A stretch of 7,624 bases of DNA from an uncultured Eubacteriales bacterium (GTDB lineage: Bacteria; Bacillota_A; Clostridia; Christensenellales; Aristaeellaceae). Positions 1 to 5,056 of the stretch are shown here, one piece after another. A program made the position numbers and the translations under genes. The DNA lies in contig CADCQZ010000257.1 of assembly GCA_902803675.1 (NCBI GenBank), positions 1 through 7,624 on the forward strand, given 5' to 3'. The number at the start of each line of letters is the position of its first letter. The first letter of the stretch is position 1. The notes beneath the pieces were generated by a model, which saw nothing but the letters and a program-made list of their open reading frames with translations, made no database searches and was not told where the DNA came from.

Positions 1-567
1 CGCCAGGGCAGTCAGGGACAGGAGAGTGGCGCCCGTCGCCTTTTCGCCGACGGAGGCGAAGCGGCGGGCGCTGAGCGTTGGATCGTTCTTTTCATACAAA
101 TGCAGCGGCAGGGAATGGTACCGGATCAGGGCACAGCAGGCTTCCCGCGTTTCAAGGGCTTCCGGAGTGCCCGCCAGACCGAATCTCGTCCACAGGAGCG
201 TCCGGGCCATACGCGCCCCGACACTGCCGTGGCTGGGCGTCACGATGCGCCCGCCCTCCACCCGGGTGCAGCGGATCTTGCCGATATCATGCAGGAGCGC
301 CGCCAGCAAGAGAGCCCGGCGGGGGCATTCGGGCAGCAGGCGGATATCCTCAAGGCCCGCAAGCGCTTCGCACACCAGGCGGGTATGGGTCCACACGTCC
401 CCTTCCCCGTGCCAGACGGGATCCTGGGGCGTCGCGCTCATGGCCGCGATCAGCGGGGCCAGGGCGGGCAGCGCCTCCAGGGCAGTGAAATCGTACCGCC
501 AGTCAGGCGGCGCGGGCAGGGCGTCATACAGGGCGGATATCCCGTTGTCCGTGATCTTATCGGTCAT
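1..567 (-). CDS. HD-domain nucleic-acid end-healing enzyme, probable HD-Pnk (N-terminal part, runs off the window)
   Basis: The 189 visible residues form an HD phosphohydrolase domain. Histidines at 53 and 61 lie in the segment HGEGDVWTHT, the His-Asp pair is at 93-94 in LLHDIGK, and further histidines are at 113 and in IRYH (about 162), as expected for metal ligands of the HD superfamily. The gene starts 21 bases after an ATP-dependent RNA ligase gene on the same strand. In the Runella slithyformis HD-Pnk family, an N-terminal HD domain removes 2',3'-cyclic, 3'- or 2'-phosphates and a C-terminal P-loop domain phosphorylates 5'-OH ends; such genes are often in an operon with an ATP-dependent ligase. 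The kinase half would lie beyond the left edge, so the family call is inferred from the HD domain plus the neighbour. A standalone HD hydrolase or a CCA-adding-like HD protein is possible. The start at 567 has only a weak purine stretch (AGAGA) upstream. Confidence 0.75.
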   Translation of the reverse strand, partial: MTDKITDNGISALYDALPAPPDWRYDFTALEALPALAPLIAAMSATPQDPVWHGEGDVWTHTRLVCEALAGLEDIRLLPECPRRALLLAALLHDIGKIRCTRVEGGRIVTPSHGSVGARMARTLLWTRFGLAGTPEALETREACCALIRYHSLPLHLYEKNDPTLSARRFASVGEKATGATLLSLTALA

Positions 568-588
568 AGGATCTCTGAAAAGTTCCCG

Positions 589-1386
589 TCAGGGCGTTGA
601 GAAAAGCTCCGTGAGGGGACGGCACAGCCCGTTGGGCACGATGGGCCGCTCCAGCCAGTGGGACTGGGACTGTTCCACCGACTGCAGGAAGCTGCCGCGC
701 ACATATTTGACCCGCGCGGTCACCGCTCCCCCATCTTCCACCTTGATATACAGCCCCTCCATGGTGCGGGAGGGGTCCGTCTCCCGGAGGATACGCTCCG
801 GGTCAAGGTCCATCCGCTCAGCCGTTTCCCGAAGACGGGCCAGATGATCCGGCGTGATGAAAAGGGAGTCGCCGAGAAACCGAAGGACGTCGCTCTCCTG
901 CCGGAAGCGGCCTTCCGCGAGGACGGGAACGGAGGAAACAGGCAGACCGGAAGTGACCTTCCGACGCGACGGCGTATCCAGGAACCGGGAAGTCTCCCGA
1001 TCGAACAGATCGAATTCCATGAAATAATGGGGCAGCGCGTCGTAATAGATCGTGTGCTTGGCGTACATCCATTCCCCGTACATGATGTACCGGGTGCCCA
1101 AAGCTTCCCGCAGGATGAGCGCGTGCGCGGAAGCCCACTGTTTGAACAGATCGTAGTGCTTTTCCCGGTAACCGCCGGTCAGGTAGTGGCCCCGGCTCTG
1201 CAGGAGCAGCGTGCCGTCATCGTCAAAGGAGACAGCCGTGTTGGCGCCGTCGATCTTTTCCTCGATGACGATATGCTTCATGGCGATCCCGGAAAACGGC
1301 ACCTGGGAGAGATCCTCGTCCCCGGGCTGCAGGCGGGATCCCATGAGATGAGGCGTCCGGGGATACTTCAGGATCTTAAAAGGCAT
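589..1386 (-). CDS. ATP-dependent RNA ligase (nucleotidyltransferase superfamily), HD-Pnk partner
   Basis: The 265-residue protein carries the covalent nucleotidyltransferase motifs in order. Motif I is EEKIDGAN with the adenylated lysine at K44. A motif Ia-like QSRG is at 63-66, motif III MYGEWMY at 102-108, motif IIIa YFMEFDLFD at 121-129, motif IV EGLYIKVE at 210-217, and motif V ARVKY at 224-228. These enzymes form a lysyl-AMP, transfer AMP to a 5'-phosphate end and seal it to a 3'-OH. Only about 38 residues follow motif V, so there is no room for a full OB-fold or an Rnl2-like C-terminal domain: this is close to a bare catalytic domain with a short tail. The start at 1386 is preferred over an upstream in-frame ATG at 1437 because AAGGGAG lies 6 bases before it and the conserved region begins there. 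The gene follows the methyltransferase stop by one base and precedes the HD gene by 21, which points to an RNA repair role. DNA sealing cannot be excluded. Confidence 0.88.
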   Translation of the reverse strand: MPFKILKYPRTPHLMGSRLQPGDEDLSQVPFSGIAMKHIVIEEKIDGANTAVSFDDDGTLLLQSRGHYLTGGYREKHYDLFKQWASAHALILREALGTRYIMYGEWMYAKHTIYYDALPHYFMEFDLFDRETSRFLDTPSRRKVTSGLPVSSVPVLAEGRFRQESDVLRFLGDSLFITPDHLARLRETAERMDLDPERILRETDPSRTMEGLYIKVEDGGAVTARVKYVRGSFLQSVEQSQSHWLERPIVPNGLCRPLTELFSTP

Positions 1387-1387
1387 C

Positions 1388-2080
1388 TCATGCTCCCTTC
1401 TTCGCGAACAGGACGAGGTGGCCCGGCACCGCGTCAAAGCGGAGCGCGCGGCAGCCCGCGGCCTGAAAAAGCCCTTCCAGTTTGGGTCTCGTCAAAAGAT
1501 GGATGTGTTCGGGATTATCATCCGGTTTGCTCGGGACCGTGACGATCACGCAGCGCCGGGCGATGCGGCAGGCGTTCCGGACCGCCGCGCCGACATCGGG
1601 GATATGCTCGAGCACCTCCAGCAATGTCACCGCGTCATAGGACGCTTCGGGGGCGTCCCATGCGCATATGTCCCCCTGAAACACTTTCAGGCGGTCCATC
1701 CCTCCGCGGCGGACCGCGTCGAGCATCTGAGCCCGGCGCGGCAGCAGCTCAAGGCTCGTGACAGGGGTGTCGGGGAACGCGCGCAGGAACGGGAACAGAA
1801 AAACGCCCCGGCCGGATCCCACATCCAGAAGATCCTCGGGACAGATGCCCCGAAGGATCCCCAGGACCGTCCGCACCCGGGGCAGCTCGTCGAAACGCTT
1901 GAAGTGATGCAGATCGATGCCCCGCTCCCGGGCAAGGGCCAGAAGGGCCCGGCAGTCCTCCTCCCCGAGGGCGGAAAGAGGCTTTGAGATCAGGGGGTGT
2001 GTTTCGTTTTCGAGCATCCCGCGGATATAGGCCGCCGTCAGGAGCGGATCATACCGGCCGGGATCATGTCCGTCGATCAT
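1388..2080 (-). CDS. Class I SAM-dependent methyltransferase, substrate unknown
   Basis: The 230-residue protein has a Rossmann-type SAM fold. The glycine-rich motif I is DLLDVGSGRG at 83-92, an acidic residue after strand 2 is E111 in SLELLPRR, and motif II/III reads LLEVLEHIPD at 153-162. The strand VIVTVPS is at 178-184, followed by EHIHLLT at 191-197. The first 75 residues are a helical extension. The pattern E155, E158, H159 followed by histidines at 192 and 194 loosely recalls the EVxEH...H metal site of Hen1 RNA 3'-end 2'-O-methyltransferases. It also fits common small-molecule and glycan methyltransferases, so the substrate stays open. The start codon shares ATGA with the stop of the GtrA gene, and GGGGGAG lies 10 bases upstream. 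The stop is one base before the ligase ATG, so the gene is tied by position to both the envelope genes before it and the repair genes after it. Confidence 0.85.
   Translation of the reverse strand: MIDGHDPGRYDPLLTAAYIRGMLENETHPLISKPLSALGEEDCRALLALARERGIDLHHFKRFDELPRVRTVLGILRGICPEDLLDVGSGRGVFLFPFLRAFPDTPVTSLELLPRRAQMLDAVRRGGMDRLKVFQGDICAWDAPEASYDAVTLLEVLEHIPDVGAAVRNACRIARRCVIVTVPSKPDDNPEHIHLLTRPKLEGLFQAAGCRALRFDAVPGHLVLFAKKGA
1393..1399 (-). promoter_or_regulatory. Ribosome binding site of the RNA ligase gene
   Basis: AAGGGAG on the minus strand sits 6 bases before the ATG at 1386. It lies inside the last codons of the methyltransferase gene. It decides the ligase start against the longer reading frame that begins at 1437. 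Confidence 0.75.
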
Positions 2081-2565
2081 GCTTCGCTGTCTCCCCCGCG
2101 CGGGGAAGCGAAGCGCTCCGCCGCCACCAGGATGGCGCGCTTGGTGAAGTAGTTCCAGACCATCACGACAGCGGTGGCGATGATCTTGCTGATCATATAC
2201 ATTTTGACCTCAAAACCGAAGAGGGCGAAGATGACCTGATCCTCGCCGAAAAGACGGCCGAACAGGGCCATCAGCGCCAGATTGAGCCCCAGGCCGATCA
2301 CGCTGCTGACCAGGAACACGATCTTCTGGACGGCGCCCTTTTCTTTGGCCTCCGGGAACACCCATTTGAGGCACAACAGGAAATTGACGGCCGTGGAGAT
2401 CAGGAACGCGGCGGCCTCCGCCGGAAGCGTGGGTATGCCGCAGGCATCCCTGAACAGTTTCAGCAGCGCGAACTCGATCAGGAAGCACACGCCGCCCGTG
2501 AAGGCGAAGCGGATGATCTCCCCGAAGCGGCCCGCCGCGTGGGTCTCATTTTTCATCGGCATCAT
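2077..2565 (-). CDS. GtrA-family four-helix membrane protein
   Basis: The 162-residue protein has four predicted membrane segments at about 17-38, 47-69, 80-105 and 118-138. Family-typical features are RFAFTGGVCFLIEF at 19-32, NFLLCLKWVF at 61-70 at the end of helix 2, and WNYFTKRAI at 137-145 ending helix 4. GtrA proteins are thought to move polyprenyl-phosphate-linked sugars across the membrane or to assist the matching glycosyltransferase in surface glycan modification. Three in-frame ATGs lie at 2565, 2562 and 2556. GAAAGGAT ends directly before the first, so 2562 or 2556 has better spacing; the longest form is given. The start lies inside the end of the 88-residue gene and the stop overlaps the methyltransferase start by four bases. 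No GtrB-type GT2 glycosyltransferase is in the window; the large membrane protein upstream may be the enzyme it serves. Confidence 0.9.
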   Translation of the reverse strand: MMPMKNETHAAGRFGEIIRFAFTGGVCFLIEFALLKLFRDACGIPTLPAEAAAFLISTAVNFLLCLKWVFPEAKEKGAVQKIVFLVSSVIGLGLNLALMALFGRLFGEDQVIFALFGFEVKMYMISKIIATAVVMVWNYFTKRAILVAAERFASPRGGDSEA

Positions 2566-2812
2566 ATCCTTTCAAAAGGTCTGTTTCACCGTCATCTCCC
2601 CGGGCGTAGGCCGCGGACAGGATCCTCTCTCTGGGGATCGTGAGAGCCTTCACGGCCCTTTTGGTGTTGGGAAGATAAGTCACGGTGTCCGCGTCCCAGC
2701 AGATCACGCGGATATTCATATAACGCAGCAGACCGCCGTCAGCTTCCGTCATCACGCGGATGGGCTTCAAATGATCCCGGCTGTATACGAAAAAACGCTC
2801 GTCATTCATCAT
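2546..2812 (-). CDS. Small soluble protein of unknown function (88 residues)
   Basis: I do not recognise this protein. It has no signal peptide or membrane segment. It reads as a compact, strand-rich domain, with hydrophobic stretches such as MNIRVICWDADTVTYL at about 32-47 and the segment LTIPRERILSAAYARGDDGE at about 56-75, and it ends in a charged tail. The case for a real gene is positional. It fills the gap between two membrane-protein genes on the same strand, overlapping the upstream gene by 11 bases and the GtrA gene by about 20, with no other candidate for that stretch. Two adjacent ATGs (2812 and 2809) are possible starts. The ribosome site is weak (GGCGGG 7 bases before the first), so expression probably depends on coupling to translation of the upstream gene. 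Its place between a GT-C-like protein and GtrA suggests an accessory role in the same surface-glycan process (inference). Confidence 0.7.
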   Translation of the reverse strand: MMNDERFFVYSRDHLKPIRVMTEADGGLLRYMNIRVICWDADTVTYLPNTKRAVKALTIPRERILSAAYARGDDGETDLLKGYDADEK

Positions 2813-4799
2813 GGTTTACCCGCCAGATCGTGATCTCACCGTTGGAGGACTCGAAGACCCGGTCGAACTCCCGGTCCAGAGCGTCTTCGTCGATCGTGAG
2901 ATTGGCCCGCTCATAGCTGCCGACAAAGATATAGCTGACGTTATAGTCCTCCAGCATCCTTCTGTTTCCAGCGGGATCCCGGTAGAATTCCCTGATGTCC
3001 ATCTGCCTTTCCCAGGTGTTCAGGCCGTGATAGTACAGCCACAGGTCCGGCCCGCACACGATGTCCCGCCCCGCCAGGGCGCAGACGGGATTGATGTGCT
3101 GCGTCCAGGAAATGAAAACGGCGTGCTGGGGCGTTTCTTTCTCGATGAACTCCGCCGCCTCCACGTCATACTTCGAGAACAGCATGTAATCGCTCACGGC
3201 TTCCCGCGCGAAGGACAGCCCCGCCGAACTGAAGCAGAGCACCCCGGCGAGCACGGCCGCGGCGTACCTGGAGCGCAGGGGCTTCATCCTGTCCCAGATC
3301 TCCCAGGCGAAGTCCGCCGCCAGCATGGCGCCGAACATATACCAGACATAAAAGAGCTTGTTGTTGTCATACTCGTTGGGCTGGAACTGGATGAGCTCCG
3401 CGGTCACGAAGATCGTGAACGCGCCGGCAGCCAGAAAGCGCCTTTTGCTGTTCTTTTCCAGAAGGGAAAGCAGGATGAGCACAAAGGGCAGCCCGATGTT
3501 TTTGATGTAGAACCAGAGATATCCGTCCCGCAGGCCGGCACTGCCTGAGTTGTTGACCCAGTTGAAATGGAAGGAAAGGAAATGATCGCTCCCGCCCACC
3601 TGGCCGAAAGTCCAGACAAGGAGCTGCGGCAGGGCCAGGAGAAGAGCCGTCCCGCCGTAGACCGCCCACGGCAGGATCCTTTGCAAAAACCTTCCCTTCC
3701 CCCTGACGGCGCACCAGATCGTCCAGCCGATGCTCGTCAGGCCCAGCGCGAAGAAGGAATGGGTGTGGATCATCACCAGCCCGCCGGCCCAGATCCCGAG
3801 AAAAAGCGCGTTCCTGAACTGCCCGGGCGCCGTGTCCTGCCGGCCCAGCTCACTGGCCGCCAGGTCATAGGTGAGATACAGGCAGGGCAGCAGCTGACAC
3901 CAGCCCCCCAGGATGGTCCTCTGCGGGATCAGCATATCGCACAGGATGTTGCTCCACCTTAGATTGTAGGTGGTGAATTCCGCGTGATTGGCCGGCGCCT
4001 GATACCAGCCGTAGAGGATGTTGCGGAGCCTCGCGAGAACACCGACGCCTTCCTGCAGCTGGTTGGCCCCGGCGCTGCCCAGGCTCACGCCGGTCATATC
4101 GAAAGCATAGAGAAAACCGAGACCGCCGTTGAGGAAGAAAAACAGGAAGGCCAGCACCGCGGTCCGCCTGCGGTGAAAGATCCGGTCGGCCAGGATGATA
4201 TAGCCGCTGTAGAGCAGCAGGAGCATGACCCCGGAGGGGACCAGAACCGCCGCGCGCAGGTCCATCCCCAGAAGCATGCAGGAAGTGGACAGAGTATCCG
4301 TCAGGAAGGGATAGCTGAGCCGCGCTCCCGGATAGATGCTGTAATCTGCCGGAACGGACGCGTTCCTCATGGAGGTGATGATGGAAAGATGGAGGTTCAG
4401 GTCCCCGTAAGTGCTCTGGCCCACATGCAGGCCGTCCGCCGCGGGGCGGATATTATGGGTCCATTCCAGAACCATCGAAAACAGGAAAAGGGGCACCACG
4501 GTGAAGAGCATCGTGACAAGAAGGGAGCGGTCTTCGTCCCCCCAGCGTACCGCGGCTGTCCTGCGGACCGAAACGGCGCATCCCAGCGTGATCATGACCG
4601 CCGCGAGCAGGGCCAGCACATGGGCTTTGAGCGTGAAGCCGAAGAGGAAAGCGGATAAGTAAGGCAGCCACATCATGAGGAAGACGCCCAGGCAGGCACC
4701 CATCCACACGCGTGTCAGGACCTGACGGCGCGGAAAAAGGCACCGCGTCACCGCGCAGCCCATCAGCATGAAACTGATCAGATACAGTACCGCCGCCAT
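2802..4799 (-). CDS. Multi-pass membrane protein, GT-C glycosyltransferase-like
   Basis: The 665-residue protein has about a dozen hydrophobic helices from residue 1 to about 530 and a soluble C-terminal domain at about 540-665. The loop YGDLNLHLS at 131-139, with an Asp and a His after the early helices, and ARLSYPF at 159-165 match the extracytoplasmic loop region of GT-C enzymes, which use polyprenyl-phosphate sugars. Other conserved-looking stretches are MIHTHSFFAL at 343-352 and FQPNEYDNNKLFYVWYM at 472-488. The tail contains AAEFIEKETP at 548-557 and a DYNVSYIFVG segment at 618-627, as in large GT-C-like proteins with a C-terminal domain. The start at 4799 is chosen because GGAGGTGGGG lies just upstream and the first helix begins at once; an in-frame ATG at 4994 would lie upstream of this gene's own promoter. 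It is the first gene of the leftward operon, ahead of GtrA. A polysaccharide polymerase or flippase is an alternative; substrate and activity cannot be read. Confidence 0.8.
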   Translation of the reverse strand: MAAVLYLISFMLMGCAVTRCLFPRRQVLTRVWMGACLGVFLMMWLPYLSAFLFGFTLKAHVLALLAAVMITLGCAVSVRRTAAVRWGDEDRSLLVTMLFTVVPLFLFSMVLEWTHNIRPAADGLHVGQSTYGDLNLHLSIITSMRNASVPADYSIYPGARLSYPFLTDTLSTSCMLLGMDLRAAVLVPSGVMLLLLYSGYIILADRIFHRRRTAVLAFLFFFLNGGLGFLYAFDMTGVSLGSAGANQLQEGVGVLARLRNILYGWYQAPANHAEFTTYNLRWSNILCDMLIPQRTILGGWCQLLPCLYLTYDLAASELGRQDTAPGQFRNALFLGIWAGGLVMIHTHSFFALGLTSIGWTIWCAVRGKGRFLQRILPWAVYGGTALLLALPQLLVWTFGQVGGSDHFLSFHFNWVNNSGSAGLRDGYLWFYIKNIGLPFVLILLSLLEKNSKRRFLAAGAFTIFVTAELIQFQPNEYDNNKLFYVWYMFGAMLAADFAWEIWDRMKPLRSRYAAAVLAGVLCFSSAGLSFAREAVSDYMLFSKYDVEAAEFIEKETPQHAVFISWTQHINPVCALAGRDIVCGPDLWLYYHGLNTWERQMDIREFYRDPAGNRRMLEDYNVSYIFVGSYERANLTIDEDALDREFDRVFESSNGEITIWRVNHDE

Positions 4800-4804
4800 G
4801 CTTT

Positions 4805-4814
4805 CCCCACCTCC
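4805..4814 (-). promoter_or_regulatory. Ribosome binding site of the GT-C-like gene
   Basis: GGAGGTGGGG on the minus strand lies 5 bases (its GGGG part) to 10 bases (its GGAGG part) before the ATG at 4799. It fixes the start of the large membrane protein and is the strongest ribosome site in the leftward operon. Confidence 0.8.
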
Positions 4815-4824
4815 GGTCGGATTT

Positions 4825-4843
4825 CCTGTTATTGTACAACAGG
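4825..4843. repeat. Inverted repeat over the -10 box of the leftward promoter, candidate operator
   Basis: CCTGTT (4825-4830) and AACAGG (4838-4843) form six-base arms around a seven-base centre that holds most of the -10 box. A protein bound here would cover the -10 region and abut the predicted start point near 4824. The same hexamer is repeated at the divergent promoter. Confidence 0.5.
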
Positions 4844-4859
4844 CCCGCGGCTTTGTCCA
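4831..4859 (-). promoter_or_regulatory. Sigma-A-type promoter of the leftward operon
   Basis: On the minus strand, TGGACA (4859-4854, one mismatch from TTGACA) and TACAAT (4836-4831) are separated by 17 bases. The predicted transcript starts near 4824, giving a leader of about 25 bases before the ATG at 4799, with the ribosome site inside it. GGCCTGTT lies between the two boxes, one base before the -10, matching an element in the divergent promoter. No second promoter was seen further down the operon. Confidence 0.75.
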
Positions 4860-4878
4860 TGAACGGATGTAAACTTTC

Positions 4879-4913
4879 GGCCGCGGAGATACACGGATCC
4901 CGGTCCCGCGGCC
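4879..4913. repeat. GC-rich inverted repeat between the divergent promoters
   Basis: GGCCGCGG (4879-4886) and CCGCGGCC (4906-4913) are perfect eight-base arms around a 19-base loop. It lies midway between the two promoters and has no T-tract on either side, so it is not a convincing terminator. A third CCGCGG occurs at 4845-4850. It could be a regulator site or only a result of high GC content. Confidence 0.35.
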
Positions 4914-4965
4914 TCCGGGCGCCCGTCCCAAAGCCAAACGCGGGGAGTGAAACGGCCTGTTGGCA

Positions 4966-4995
4966 TTGACAAAACAGGGCCTGTTTGGATACAAT
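4966..4995 (+). promoter_or_regulatory. Sigma-A-type promoter of the VanW-like/TetR/malQ unit
   Basis: A perfect TTGACA (4966-4971) and TACAAT (4990-4995) are separated by 18 bases. The predicted transcript starts near 5002, giving a leader of about 55 bases before the ATG at 5057. The promoter places transcription downstream of the TTG at 4985 and therefore rules out the longer reading frame. A 15-base palindrome fills most of the spacer. Confidence 0.82.
4972..4986. repeat. Near-perfect palindrome in the promoter spacer, candidate repressor operator
   Basis: AAACAGG and CCTGTTT are seven-base arms around a single central G. The element starts directly after the -35 box and ends three bases before the -10, a classic place for a repressor to exclude RNA polymerase. 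Another CCTGTT lies 24 bases upstream at 4956-4961. Size and symmetry suit a TetR-family dimer, and a TetR gene is in the transcript this promoter drives. The binding protein is inferred. Confidence 0.55.
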
Positions 4996-5045
4996 GTGCG
5001 TGGCCTTCTTCCGCTGCGGCAGGCAACGGAAACATAAGGCCAGTC

Positions 5046-5051
5046 AGGCGG
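5046..5051 (+). promoter_or_regulatory. Probable ribosome binding site of the VanW-like gene
   Basis: AGGCGG lies 5 bases before the ATG at 5057. It is not a perfect site, but with the promoter mapped at 4966-4995 it supports this start over the TTG at 4985. Confidence 0.5.
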
Positions 5052-5056
5052 TCAGG

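Noticed and set aside
26..847. Open frame of 273 codons on the plus strand over the HD and ligase genes
   Set aside because: Ser/Arg-rich translation typical of a shadow frame; it spans two real genes and their junction on the other strand.
1387..1437. Longer RNA ligase start at 1437
   Set aside because: It adds 17 low-complexity residues inside the methyltransferase gene. AAGGGAG lies 6 bases before the ATG at 1386, where the conserved sequence begins.
658..1542. Open frame of 294 codons on the plus strand opposite the ligase
   Set aside because: It is antisense to a gene with clear catalytic motifs, its translation shows no recognisable domain, and long shadow frames are expected in GC-rich coding DNA.
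4879..4913. Bidirectional terminator between the divergent units
   Set aside because: The hairpin has a 19-base loop and no T-tract, and the two units diverge from this region, so no transcript needs to end here.
4800..4994. N-terminal extension of the GT-C-like protein to an ATG at 4994
   Set aside because: The extra 65 residues are Arg/Pro-rich with no family character, extend across the divergent promoter region, and lie upstream of the leftward promoter. A strong ribosome site is at 4805-4814.
4985..5056. TTG start at 4985 giving a 441-residue VanW-like protein
   Set aside because: The TTG overlaps the spacer of the promoter itself (TTGACA 4966, TACAAT 4990), upstream of the predicted transcript start near 5002. 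The extra 24 residues look like noise, and the ATG at 5057 has an upstream AGGCGG.
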